From Tanytarsus gracilentus (lineage: Eukaryota > Arthropoda > Insecta > Diptera > Chironomidae), in the NCBI GenBank assembly GCA_038502055.1, contig JAXRKN010000041.1:25001-89000 (forward strand): a stretch of DNA of 64,000 nt, in the 5' to 3' direction. Positions within the stretch are counted from its first letter, which is position 1. Every line of letters starts with the position of its first letter. The notes beneath the pieces are model-generated. The model saw nothing but the letters and a program-made list of their open reading frames with translations, was not told the origin of the DNA and ran no database searches. The position numbers were made by a program, and so were the translations under genes. Shown here in pieces: positions 46,401 through 57,910 of this stretch.

Positions 46401-48585
46401 TTCTTTCCTTTTGTGCCTGGATACTCTTTTGATTATCTTTAAAAAAATTAGTGTTTTTGATTTTATTTCATCCTTAAACTGAGAGGTTTTCAAAAAATAG
46501 AAAGAAAGAATGAATTGAGCGGCAAAGATGTTTAAGATAGGCACAACACAACGAAAAAGGATAAGAAAAAACATGAACGTAGTTATGAGTTAAATTTATA
46601 AAAAATGTAGCATTTTACAACTTTAAATAACACTAATGTTCTCTGAACTACTTACAAAACGAATTATTCTGTGATGGTGCCTGTTATAACAATCTTTATA
46701 AAATTATAGTGTCGGATATAAATTTGTGCTAATTGTGAATTTTGTCGCTGATTTATTTCCTTCTTTTTTTCTATTTTTTCATAACGCCAATCCTCGATTT
46801 ATGGATAATAATCTGATGTGTGTGTGTTTAAAGTGGGTGGCGGAAGGATCACCAACTCATTCTACGCCGGTAAAAATCGATAACGCCTTGCAATTTGTTC
46901 CGCCGAATACAAATCCGAAAGAATTCAAGCGACTTCAACAACAGGTAAAGGGAATATTTATTGATTCGGCTCAATCAAGATTTTAAAAAATATTCAAAAT
47001 AGATCAAAGAGAACCGTCGTGCAGATAAAATTTCCGCCGGACCCCAGTCACATATTCTTGAAGGAGTTACATGGGAGGAGGCAAATCGCTTAAAAGATGC
47101 GAACGTTTCAAAAACTGGCGATCACGTTGTCCTAATGGGTGCTGCTTCTAAGGGGATTATTCAGCGTGGCTATCAACATAACGCCACTGTCTACAAAACG
47201 CCCTACGCTAAAAACCCTTTCGACTCTGTTACTGACGATGAGCTAAAAGAGTATAAGCGCACCGTCGAACGAAAACGAGCTGGAGATTGTAAGAATTAGA
47301 AAATAATAAAATATTTTATACATCTTTTAAATCTTTAAAAAATAGATACCGACACAGATTTTTCGGAATCTGAGGCATTTAGTTCACTTCAAATTTCTGG
47401 ACAAGTTAAAAGTCCTTTGAGTCCACCCAGTCATTCGGATACAGGTACTTAATTGGATATGAATTACTAAATCTAGATTTTACTAATTAATTATATTTCT
47501 AGAACATGTTGTCATGAGAATAGAGATGAAACAAGCTCCAATCCCAAGCCAACCAGAAGTCGTGCTTAGTGATGGTAAGTCTTTTCATTTTGCTATTAGC
47601 AATTGCTATCCTTCAATATGGCTTTTGGTTAAACTTGTTGAAAATGCATTTCTCTAAAATTATGTTGATTTTTTTAGCGTAACCCAACAAACTTGTGGTA
47701 ACGCTTATATACTCATCTTTCTGTCTGTCCGTCTGTCCCTTCGAGATTAACCAAAATATCCGGATTGACTTAAACTAATTTTTTATGCCCTTGATTTTCA
47801 AATACTGATCTGATATGTTGGGTTACGCGGCAACACCCACTAGTAGGTTTTGAAACATTTTTTAATTTATTTTGATTTTGTTCTTGAAATAAAACAAATT
47901 AATAGTTTAATTTCACACAGTAATTTTTGCTAAAATAATGGCTTCTTTCTAACTTTATTTTAACTTACTTTTTAATGTCTTTTCTGTATGTTTTAACTCG
48001 GATAAATATTTTTTCTTGGCAAGCTTATGTATTCAAGAGAATAATTTCTACTTGTGATGCTTCTTATTATTTTCATTTATGATTGATTTTTATATTTTTT
48101 TGCATAATAATTTTTTTTATAGCAAATGATGATTTCATAAGCATGGAGCGCGCTTCTACTGTTTTCAAAGGTAAATTTATCTTACATTCAATCAATAAAG
48201 GTTCAATCAAGTAGTAGACAATTGTTGGAGGATTTTTCACCGCCTTAGTGTTACTTTATATTTTAAGCCATTTGTAAAAGTATTATATCGGTTTGGAAAT
48301 CAAAATCTAATTTATATTATTTCTAAAATTTTGAAGGAGAAAACATTCAAAATGGTGATCATTCGGAGACACAGAATTTAAGCACATTTTCGCAAAGCAG
48401 TAAAGAGGTAAGAAGTTTTATAATATTGACGCTTTAAAAATTATAACTTTTTTATTTTATGTTTTATACAGCAGGATATATCAACTGACGGATCACCGAA
48501 AAAAGACAAAAAGAAAAAGCGAGGATTAAGAACTCCTTCATTTTTGAAAAAGAAGAGTAAAGAAAAGAAGAAAGTTGAGGCTTAA
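43403..48585 (+). CDS. hts: Adducin (hu li tai shao orthologue)
   Basis: Exons 43403-43489, 43551-44199, 44265-44569, 44651-44850, 45002-45125, 46138-46161, 46834-46944, 47003-47288, 47346-47444, 47503-47574, 48123-48170, 48337-48407 and 48472-48585 give 729 residues (721 without the 24-nt exon). The head domain has the aldolase-II-like fold (GLASNGIQNMVTARLN, HAARPDLRCIIGVLHSAV, LLTNHGALCCGETIEEAYYH). A neck and acidic tail follow. The end is the basic MARCKS-like segment KKKRGLRTPSFLKKKSKEKKK, cut here for display. Adducin caps actin and links spectrin. Intron 4 uses a GC donor (GG|GCAAGT), because the nearby GT gives an out-of-family frame. The long tail of Drosophila ovarian isoforms is not seen. 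Confidence 0.95.
46138..46161 (+). CDS. hts: 24-nt adducin microexon, possibly alternative
   Basis: A codon-phase-zero exon with good acceptor and GTAAAT donor encodes WVDSHAEE. The next exon also begins WV (WVAEGSPTHSTPV), so including or skipping it keeps frame. It repeats the local start and probably defines an isoform difference at the neck-tail boundary. This count is already included in the gene entry. Confidence 0.55.
47677..47865 (+). mobile_element. Minimal 189-bp Helentron-like element in hts intron
   Basis: GCGTAACCCAACA (47677-47689) and its exact reverse complement TGTTGGGTTACGC (47816-47828) bracket a GTCTGTCCGTCTGTCC stretch. The right end is CAACACCCACTAGTAGGTTTTG plus AAACATTTTTT, read across the hairpin. 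It lacks the central repeats and is the shortest complete member in the window. Confidence 0.75.
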
Positions 48586-50263
48586 ATTCTCCGTCTTTAC
48601 TCAAAATGAAAATTTCTATCACATCATGAAAAATGGCTTACACGTGTCTGCAGCTTTTCTTAAATTTTTTAATAGTTTTTATTGCTTTAATTTTTAAATG
48701 ACAAAATTTCAACCTAAAGTTTTCCTTTGGCAGTATGTATTCAAAAAATCGATACTTTAATTTATTTTAAATTTTTTTAATGACATTTAGACATTATTCA
48801 GGAGATTGTTATGATGATAACGTAATCGACCAATTAAATGTTTTTCCTCAATTAATTATTAAGTTTATTTCATTTAAAACATTTCCTTATATAGTGTAAC
48901 TATAACAAGCTTTTAAATAAAAAATTAAAGAGTGTAAAAAAATTAGTAATTGCCAGCGTAACGATTGTCCTAAATTTTTTAAAAAATGCATTCATACATT
49001 TAAATTAATTTGAAGTAGAATTTAAAAAATCTACTCTTCAAAGTTATTGATCTAATTGATCTATCTCAGTGAAAGATAATCAGTATAGAGGCATAGGCTT
49101 CCTTCATATAAATAAAAAAACTTTTATATATGGAAGAAAACTCTCATCTCTATATGATGCATTTTACCGAAATTCTTCCAAAGACCAGTAGAATATCAAG
49201 GCACTTCACAAACCTCTTTATTATTAGTCTATAATATCAGATAATAAAATTTTATTCAAACTGCCATGAATGTTTCTATACTATATAGCAACTTCATAAA
49301 AAAAACTTTAAAGAAAAACTCGTACGAAGTAAAATTATTCATGATGTGGGATGACAACAATTTGATTGCAATATTAGGATGCTTTTTAAGCAAAACGTAT
49401 ATTATTTTGATTACTTAGTAATAAATTTTATTTAAACTGTTTAATTGATTCTCTTAGTGAGCGCTCGCACCATTTTCGCTTTATTTAACAATGGAAATTA
49501 ATTTGGAATAAATGAATTATTAACTTTCGTTTTATGGCCTCCAAAATACCGTTAAAAAAGAGTGCTGATATTTTTTTCTGAGACAAAAGTAAATCATCCG
49601 GCTTCGCTTTTATCTTTTATGTGTGACGTTGTTGATCCGTCTCTAATTTTGGCAATCAGCAACTTTTTAATTACAAAAATTGTTGACTTAAAATTAGAAC
49701 TGCTTCTCTCTCAATAAAAAAGCTTACCACTTTTCCGTACTTTTCCAAAAAGAAATAATTTTTTTAAAACTGCTTTGTGAGAAAAACAAGCAAGAAAGTT
49801 TGAAACACATAAATCAGATATATAATGAGGAAATAACATTTATAGTAATCATATTTTTTATTGTAACTATTACTTTCGAAATCCAACAGTTTCAACACGA
49901 AACTCCAAGTTGGTTCTTAATGATAAAAGAGACAATTGTAAATGTTAAAATTATTTTTGGATGCTTCTATCAATTAGAAAAAATGCTTTAAATTGCTTAG
50001 CATTTATTTAAATTTCTCTGAAGCATTAACCTATAAAATTCAATCCAATAAATGACTACAAAAATAAAACAGCATGGAGTTTTTTATGTTAAAAATATAT
50101 CCATCATAATCCAAAGTGCTTTAAAAGGGTCATGATGGAAATAGATTCAAAGAAAAATAAATAAATTCACTTCTTTAAAAAACATACATTTTAGTAGTTA
50201 ATTTGGGGTTTTCTGGACAAAAAGTTTAAATTTATTTTTAAAAATTCAAAGTTTGTAATATTT
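48586..50263. other. hts 3' UTR and intergenic DNA
   Basis: AT-rich. An AATAAAAAATTAAAG stretch near 48915 could serve polyadenylation. No coding frame beyond chance is seen. The convergent Nup88 gene ends at 50264. Confidence 0.5.
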
Positions 50264-53200
50264 TTAATCAATAGCGTTGTAAACTTTCTGCACATCTAAT
50301 TTCAACTCTTGTATCTGTCTCATCATTTCACCGATAAACTGTTTAATACTCTCCTCTTGTTTCGGAGGTAAAAAAGGTGTTGAATTACCACCGTCAGCGC
50401 CAAATTTGTTCCATTTATCCAGAGATTTCTTTTGATTATCATGTTTTGCCTTGATTTGATTCACGTCTTGACTCAGTTTGTTAACTGTAAAATTTAATCG
50501 TTTAATTTGATCGGAAAACTCCTTTTCTTGTGACAAGTTGGTGGGTGATTTGAGCGATGCCAAAAGACACACATCGTTGATTCTCTTTTGTAATATAATT
50601 TGTCTCTCCAAAATTTCTTCGTGCATGTCGGCCACTTTATACGCATTTTCCTGAATCGATTTTTTAAATTGTAGAAGTGCTGAAATTTCATCTCGCTGTT
50701 GACTCTTCATCAGTTCCAGAATTTTAACCCGTTTCATAATTTCCTACAATTATCGAAAATTTTTCATAATGGAAAGTTTAAAGAGGAGATAAAATATTTT
50801 AACAACTTTTAAACATTTATTTTTTTGCTATTTTAGATACTTTCCTGACGAACTTTATCGTGCTTTTGAAACTGATTGTCACGCATGATTTGAATGGAAC
50901 TCATTAGGAGTTGAAAAGCTTGCTTAGATGAGGGAATGTTTTGTCTATCGATCAAAATCGGAATCTGAGAACCTTCGGATGAATGAAGAAGTAACATCTT
51001 CACATGCTGATCAAACGAAATTTTTGGTGAATTTTGTTGTCCTATTATTTTCTGCTCTAAATTTGGAATTTGCGGACTTAGAGTGTAAAGTTGAGGTGAA
51101 GCTTTTAAAGTCCTTAAACTAACAACTTGTCCGCTGCTCATGAGAGTTAAGATTCCTTTATTGGTATAAAAAAATTAAAAATTATTCAGAGCCAACTTTT
51201 TATTAAAACGATTCAAATATAAATCCTACCTGAGGTATCAATAATCTCAGTGAGATATTTCTAATTATTCCTAATTATTCTAATTATTCCTAATTATCTA
51301 ATTATTCCTAATTATTTTTTTAATTTTTAAAATTTTCTTAATTTTTTTTGATAATTAAATAATTAGATAATTAGAATAATTAGGATAATTAGAATAATTA
51401 GGATAATTAGAATAATTAGGATAATTAGGAATAATTAGAATAATTAGTTGAAGTTGTCGCGCAGCGACAACCCATTTCCTAATTATCCTAATTATGCTAA
51501 TTATTCTAATTATTCTAATTATGCTAATTTTCACTTTTGTTTACTATTGACACTTTTCGCTTCAACACACATTAACAAAATATAGAGTGAGTGAGAGTGA
51601 GAGAGACGCGAAAAGTTAAACCCCCTCCCTTTCAAAATTTTAATGGCGGTTACGTTAACCGCAACAATTTCATTCGAGCGGTACAAAAAAAAGTGATAAT
51701 TAGAATAATTAGCATAATTAGGATAATTAGGAAATGGGTTGTCGCTGCGCGACAACTTCAACTAATTATTCTAATTATCCTAATTATCTAATTATCAAAA
51801 AAATTTAAAAAATTAAAAAATTAAAAAAATAATTAGAAATAATTAGAAATAATTAGGATAATTAGGAATAATTAGGAATAATTAGGAATAAAATAGCAAA
51901 AACCTGAGGGTGTGTTAAACATTCCAAAGCCAACAACTGCATTCTTGATTTTAGCATCGCTGAAAGCTCTTGTGCTCAGAATATACTCGGCTCTCGACGG
52001 AAAAGAGGCATGGAATCCTTCAACGCTTTCATCATTAATGAATTTTTGAAGCTGATGTCCAAATCCCAACGAGATTCCGTGCAATCCAGCGTCGTGGTAA
52101 CAAAAATAACGATGCTCATTAATCGTGTCTCGTTTCAGCATGAGACGTCCTTCTCTCATTTGAGTGCTACATTAAAGAATAATTTTTGAAATCATAAGTA
52201 AATTAACCAAGTATATTCTTATTTCTAATTATTTCTTTTTATTTTTGATAATGAAAATTATTTTTTTTTATTTCTTCTCGAGGGGAAAAAGGGAACGGTA
52301 ATTATCATTATTATCTAACTATCTTAATTATCAAAATAATCAGAAATAATTAGGATAAATAGAAATAATTAGATCAAAGTATTCTTATTTTCAAACCTCG
52401 ATTCATTTTGTAAACTCAATTCTAGTTCAATGTTCTCAAGCACATAAAGTTCGCAATCAGTTTGCTTGAAAAGGCTAAAAATAAATTTTTAATGATATTT
52501 AAGGAATAAGGATATGAATAACTCACTTAGAGCTGTTTGCGGAAAAAGAATCAATCATAAGTACATGATGAAGTATTCCCGAGGTTTCAGCAATCACTAA
52601 TGTTATAGGTGAAGTTGGTATAACGAGAAGGGAACAAGAGTCATCGCCATAATTGTCCATTTGAGAAGGAGTCATCGTGAGTGGGCCTTGTAGTTTCGCT
52701 TTCTCTGTATTGAACATAGTAGAAAGGACAAAAATGGTTCCATTGCCGCGAAGAATTATTATTGGCCATTCAATTTTCTTCTGTACTTCTCGATTTGTCG
52801 GACCGTTAGAAAGAGATAAGTTACCGATGTACGCACTTTTATTATTATTATTTGGCAACTGGTTTTCCACGGAAACTTGGGCTGGAGCTATATCGAAGTC
52901 TATTGCTGTATCTCCAAGACTTTTTATAAATGATAATTTTCGACCTCCACAGCTTGGTCCTACTTGCCAAGAGTGTTTTAAATTACCCTCGTCATAGATT
53001 CTTAATGAGAATGCAAGAAAAATTTAGTTTTTCAACAATCGAAAAATTAACTAACATACTTAAGCGAGTTATTTGAATAAAGCACGAAGAGGTGAGAGTC
53101 TGTTGGCGAATTGGGGTGCCAACGAATTTGAATAACTTCCAGTTGATTTGTATTAGTTGTTGATTCGTGAATATTAACTACACCGCAAGTTATCTTACTC

Positions 53201-53773
53201 TTTCCATTGGAGTAGAGTCCATCGCTTCCCCATCTTGCGGGCAGTTCAATGATTGAAAGTCCCTGTGTACCACAAATAGCAGCATACCCTCCACCATACG
53301 AAATAAGAACTTTTGATACAGAAAAATTTTGGCTTGACGAGGGACAAAGCGTCTAAAAGAACGTTGATTTTTATTGTTATAATTATAATTGTTAAATAGT
53401 GCTTTAATTATTCTACCTGACACTTTATATTCTTTTCTTTCTTGTTTGAGCTTTCCGAACGCCAATTTGATACCCTTAAATTATTATCATTAAGATCCCA
53501 TGCAAATAACAAGTCTTCATGAATATCAATAATCTCTTTGGCTCCCTCTGATAAGTTTTCCGTAATTCCATCGAATATCTTGAGCTTAGAAAATTGAAAT
53601 ACATCAGTTTCTGTCATTTTGTAATTTTTTAAACTTTTTGTAATGTTAAAAATTAAAACACGCTTCTGTCGACTTGTCAATAAGGGGGTTGATAACCCAA
53701 AATAAATAAACAGCAGGGGACTGACTGAATTTCGCTTAAAAAGTCTTAAATCTTCGACTCCAAACTTCTCCAT
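50264..53773 (-). CDS. mbo: Nuclear pore protein Nup88 (members only orthologue)
   Basis: Exons 53417-53773, 53060-53352, 52527-53000, 52397-52474, 51904-52166, 50854-51155 (boundary uncertain) and 50264-50743 give about 750 residues (human 741). The N-terminal two thirds form a beta-propeller (FAWDLNDNNLRVSNWR, ISYGGGYAAICGTQGLSIIELP, VIQIRWHPNSPTDSHLFVLY, CYHDAGLHGISLGFG). The C-terminal exon is coiled coil (EILERQIILQKRINDV, KLSQDVNQIKAKHDNQ). Nup88 sits on the cytoplasmic face of the pore with Nup214 and limits CRM1 export. The last junction has no clean GT-AG solution that keeps three expected residues (VRQ). Intron 5 is filled with a Helentron-like core. Confidence 0.9.
51240..51903. 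mobile_element. Helentron-like core in Nup88 intron 5
   Basis: Paired TAATTATTCC and AATTAGGATAATTAGG tracts surround two copies of GTTGTCGC-GCGACAAC palindromes (about 51450-51470 and 51740-51760) and the TGGCGGTTACGTTAACCGC block near 51640. The left and right family ends were not found. It fills almost the whole intron. Confidence 0.65.
52200..52380. repeat. Short TAATTAT repeat tract in Nup88 intron 4
   Basis: TCTAATTATTTC, GGTAATTATCATTATTATC and AATAATTAGGATAAATAG are a diverged piece of the same AT repeat tract. Confidence 0.45.
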
Positions 53774-54119
53774 TTTCGAAAAAAAAGTGATTCAGATTTT
53801 ATCCAGCCGTTAGAGAATTATGCTTTCGAGAAAAAATAATAAAGAACCGGACGTAAAAAAACTGTTAAAAAATTCAATTTCCGAACCGGAGAGGGGATAC
53901 CTTTTCCATAAAATTCATATTATATACTTATCGCATCAATTTTGTTTAAAATTAAGTAAAAAATTAAACAAAAAACCTATATGATATGAAAGTTATTGAG
54001 AATAAAAATTACAAACTTCACTTATATTCTCTATTAAACAGAGATATTATTAAATTAAGATATATATGATGTTTTATTTTTTAATTTTTCATTCGCAAAA
54101 TTAGTAATTGTAAGGGTTT
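53774..54119. other. Nup88 promoter region with a solo foldback arm
   Basis: AAAGAACCGGACGTAAAAAA at about 53841 with CTGTTAAAAAATTCAATTTC is one arm of the foldback family seen at 25145, 59573 and 61337. No partner arm is seen within 1 kb. Confidence 0.55.
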
Positions 54120-55070
54120 TCAAACATTTTCATTAATTTTTGCAATCCGCTTTTCATTGGCGTACAAATCTTTAAGTTTCGGATTCTCCCAAAGCATTGT
54201 CTGATATATTATCGCTCCTTTTTCATTGACATAAGCGAAAGTACATTTTTTCTTGACTGAAACAGCAAGTCTTGTGCAGCTCACAGCAAAATATAAATCA
54301 AATTTTTCCTTATCATCGTCTACGACATGTACAATTTGTGAAGCATGAAAGTACATTGGATCATCGCTGTAGATGAGAAAATCACCACCGAAAGATTCTC
54401 CATTCGTTATGTAATATCCTTTAAACCACAGATCCTTAAAAACATAGTATTTACTCATATTGGATATTGGAAATTTTTTAATGATATTTGAAGAAAGTTT
54501 GAAAGGATGTTGTGTTGGTACTTGGGCATAGGACTTGAGTGTAGACGTGCTAAAGGCCGATTTTAAACGGTTTTCTTCCTCGCTGAGAATGCTATCCGGT
54601 GAAATGTTAATGTCTTTTTCATCTATTCCCTTCTTAATGAGCTTGTCTCTCTTTCCTTGAATTATCATTTCCATTTTTGCTTTCATTGCATCTAATCGTG
54701 TCTTAATATATAGTCTGTCTGCTTCGCTGATCAATCTCATTTTGTGATCCTCAAACATCTCTTTCATCTTCGCCGTTGGCGTCTCAACTAACCCATTATT
54801 ACTTTCTATTTCAGCAATTCCATTTTCAACCATGAATTTGGTTTGATATTCCGAATAGTAAGCTGGTAATCCATTAAGAGCAACATTTCTAGGATGCGGA
54901 ACTGCCGCTCCCATTAATTTTCCCATGATTCTATGTTTGGTTCTCAATTGGACATAAATATCAGCACTAAATGTCAAGGCACGTTCGTTAATTAAAACTA
55001 GCTTAATTTTTTCTTTTTCCATCATTTTCACGTTGCTTTTGTTTACCAATAAAACATTTCCTCTTGCCAA
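54120..55070 (-). CDS. Tsen34: tRNA-splicing endonuclease subunit Sen34
   Basis: A single uninterrupted 316-residue frame. The C-terminal third is the endonuclease fold: YVFKDLWFKGYYITNGESFGGD, FLIYSDDPMYFHASQIVHV and SCTRLAVSVKKKCTFAYV. These contain the Tyr (in LIYSDDP), His (in YFHAS) and Lys (in AVSVKKK) triad that cuts the 3' splice site of pre-tRNA in the TSEN34 subunit. The N-terminal domain and a lysine-rich coiled middle follow the usual family layout, and length is normal. It acts with TSEN2, TSEN15 and TSEN54. It lies 346 bp upstream of Nup88 in the same orientation. Confidence 0.93.
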   Translation of the reverse strand: MARGNVLLVNKSNVKMMEKEKIKLVLINERALTFSADIYVQLRTKHRIMGKLMGAAVPHPRNVALNGLPAYYSEYQTKFMVENGIAEIESNNGLVETPTAKMKEMFEDHKMRLISEADRLYIKTRLDAMKAKMEMIIQGKRDKLIKKGIDEKDINISPDSILSEEENRLKSAFSTSTLKSYAQVPTQHPFKLSSNIIKKFPISNMSKYYVFKDLWFKGYYITNGESFGGDFLIYSDDPMYFHASQIVHVVDDDKEKFDLYFAVSCTRLAVSVKKKCTFAYVNEKGAIIYQTMLWENPKLKDLYANEKRIAKINENV

Positions 55071-55660
55071 GTTAGGTGCCCTTCAGTACGGATGTGTATG
55101 TGTGACTGAGAGAGAGAAATGGAAAGGAATTAATTTTTCATAAAAGAAATGCCCACAACAATATGAGAATCCGAGAGAATTCTTTCACTTTCCATTTAAA
55201 CTTTAATATATAAACTTTAAAATATTCATACAGGGAAAAACATTAGACGTGATTATGAAAAATTTAATAATTTCCAACAGGTTACCAGAATCAGTTATGA
55301 CAACGAAGCAAATGCAACCTGTCAGGATCCCGAAGTGGGCCCGAGCTACAAAGGATCCAAAATAAATTATAATTTTTTTCCGTTGGAATTCCAACGGATT
55401 CCATCACTTTCCTTCAAAATTTCCATTTGCTCCTAGCTGCTCCTTGGTGAGTTATTAATTAGTTAAAATTAACGGATATTTCATTTTATAACGCTTACAA
55501 AAATTTTAAAAACAAAAATAATGAACAAAGGGATGATAAAATTGAGCTCTCTATAAAAAAAAGTGAAATTTTTCCCTTCCCCTTGAAAAAAGTCCGTTAT
55601 AAAAGATTCTTTAGATGAAAAATTATGTGAATCAATTGGTTAAAGTTTTAATTAATTTAA
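55071..55660. other. Intergenic DNA
   Basis: Upstream of TSEN34. A perfect 18-bp palindrome, CCGTTGGAATTCCAACGG, lies at 55380-55397. No gene is recognised. Confidence 0.5.
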
Positions 55661-56110
55661 CTAATTTGCATTGATGATTTCTGATGAATGTCCATCATGG
55701 CCGGCCAGTAGTGCCACGGACAGCCACTAATGTCCATTTATTCCTAATTATTCCTAATTATCCTAATTATTCTAATTATTTCTAATTATCAAATTATCCA
55801 AAAAAAATTAAGAAAATAATTAGAAATAATTAGAAATAATTAGGAATAATTTGGAATAATTATAAATGTCCATTTTTCAGAACCAGGTTCAGAACTAAAT
55901 CTTCATGTATCTCATTGAACTCCCATTATGATGCCGTGAAGGAAAATTTTGTCTACTAATTTTATTTTTAAAGCTATAAATGTTCAAATTAACCAAACTG
56001 TCTGGATTGACTTAAACTGATTTTTTTATGCACTTGATTTTCAAAGACTGATCTGTTACGATGGGTTACGTGGCAACACCCACTGGTGGGTTTTGAAACA
56101 TTTTTTTGGA
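55661..56110 (+). mobile_element. Helentron-like element, left end eroded
   Basis: Contains central-repeat pieces (GGCCGGCCAGTAGTGCCAC, TAATGTCCATTT), the TAATTATTCC tract, then the right end GATGGGTTACG (subterminal repeat), CACCCACTGGTGGGTTTTG hairpin and AAACATTTTTTT at 56100. The matching left GTAACCC repeat is not found nearby. Confidence 0.7.
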
Positions 56111-56463
56111 ACACATCAGTAAAATCTAGTAAATTCCTCCAGTTAATGATTATGAACCATGTCAATGCAATCAATTTTGTTTTTTTGAAAGGAGTTTTTT
56201 GTCACGCGATTTGACGAGCGTTTTGTCAGTATTTTAATAAAATTACTTTTTTAATAAAAAGTTTTTTCTACATATTGCTTCGACAAACCAGAAAGAAATA
56301 TGGAAAAAAATAAAAGAGAGGGAAGGTTTTTACTCCTTATTTTTATTTACATTGGAAAATTTTTTTTATGATAATCCTTTTGACAGTCGTCTTCGAGGAG
56401 TGAGTAAAACTCATCTTCAACTGTCAACTTATAAAACATTTTAGTTTTCGGCAATCCTTTTAG
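56111..56463 (+). promoter_or_regulatory. Upstream of the zinc-ribbon gene
   Basis: AT-rich leader region; no defined promoter motif is visible. Confidence 0.3.
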
Positions 56464-57419
56464 ATGTACGAAGAGGAATCTAAGAGTCTAAAAGCACGTA
56501 TTTTTCAAAGGGAAAAGCGACAGGAGCTTCAGTTAATAATTGAAAGATGTAACAAAATTCCATTTGAATATGTTTGCAAACCTTTAGAAAGAAACTTTAA
56601 CATCGTGTTTGGATCTTCAACTCCAAGAAAAATTTTTCAACTCGCCCAAGATGGATCCGTTAACTCTTTTGCCAGACGATGTTTTAAAGAATTTTTCGAT
56701 TATGATTCAAAAAAGCCAAGGTTATCTGATTTAACGGAAAATAATATTAAACTCTTGCCTTCAGTCCCCTTTACATTCAAAGTTCCACGCTTCCATGACG
56801 AAATTATACTGTTAGATGCCTCTCAAGGTTATAAAAGAAGAAAAAAAACACAGGAAGTAGTTCAAAAAATTAAAAATTCAGCCTTTGGATCTTTAAGTGA
56901 ACGAAAATTTATTTTAAGTACAGAAAATAAAGAGCTAAACATTCCTGGTCCATTTTTTCACTTTACTTTTAAAGTTAATCCAATAATTCATCATTCTTTT
57001 GGAGGTAATTTTTTTTATTTACTTATGAAAATATAGTTGATTAAAATTAAGTCAATTCAGGCAGAATATATCGCACTCCAGCTTATGAAATTGTTTGTAC
57101 ACCAAAAAATCAAGAACCGTTATGCTGTCTTTGTGAAAGTGAGATAAAAAATATCTACTGGAAGAATGCAAGAATCCAAGTTGTTTACTGTCGACCATGT
57201 TTTTCTCAAAAAATCCACGAAATAAAAAATAAATCATATGGTGTGCTAAAAAAGTTTCGAGAGTTAGAAATCATGGAAAATGAATTTCGTAGAAAGAGAC
57301 ATTGCGAATTCATGCACAAGCACAACAATACGAAGGCAGCCATTTCACTAGTAGCTAAAAATGAATTGAATAATCGATTAAAGAAAGAAAATTTTTTATC
57401 CTCAACTTTTAAATATTGA
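56464..57419 (+). CDS. Unrecognised protein with CxxC zinc-ribbon-like motif
   Basis: Exons 56464-57004 and 57061-57419 join in frame (GGA G|GC) to give 299 residues. The N-terminal part is charged and helical (KARIFQREKRQELQLIIERC), with many aromatic and basic residues in the middle. At about residues 201-226, CCLCESEI and YCRPCF give two CxxC pairs 18 residues apart, a plausible zinc ribbon. The C terminus is lysine- and arginine-rich. I do not recognise the family. Intact frame, a clean intron and codon use like the neighbours suggest a real host gene. It may be a fast-evolving insect protein. Confidence 0.7.
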
Positions 57420-57910
57420 TACAAAAATTTTGATGATTAATAATATATTTTTGAAAAGATCTTCATTGAAAGTGTGTTTCAATGATGTTTTTCAAGTATA
57501 TTTTCGGTGAGTTTATTTCGAGAAAAGTTTATATGTATAGTGTAAAACAATTATAAAAACCCACACGCAGGTGTTGGCAAGCAATCCGCTTAATGCATTG
57601 GTTCTGGTTAGTAGTGACTAGATACGGGGTTTTAAACGAAAGTTTTCTTAAAAAAGATTGAATTAGAGCACCAGCAGGTCTTTCATCTATCTTGAAAATA
57701 CACACATAGAGAAAATCGAGGATGAAAACAAGATGAACCCTACTCAACTGCGCTAAATTATATACATACGATGATATTTTTTTTGTATCACGAGACTTTT
57801 CTTTTGCTTCATACCAGATCATATACCAAGCTTAATCTAAAAATATATAGATCGATTCGAAAGGCAAAAATATCTCATTCAGTTTGAAGCCCTCCTATAA
57901 ATAAGACGAA
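57420..57910. other. Intergenic DNA between zinc-ribbon and SET-MYND genes
   Basis: AT-rich, with no recognisable product in short frames. The SET-MYND promoter presumably lies at its right end. Confidence 0.45.
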
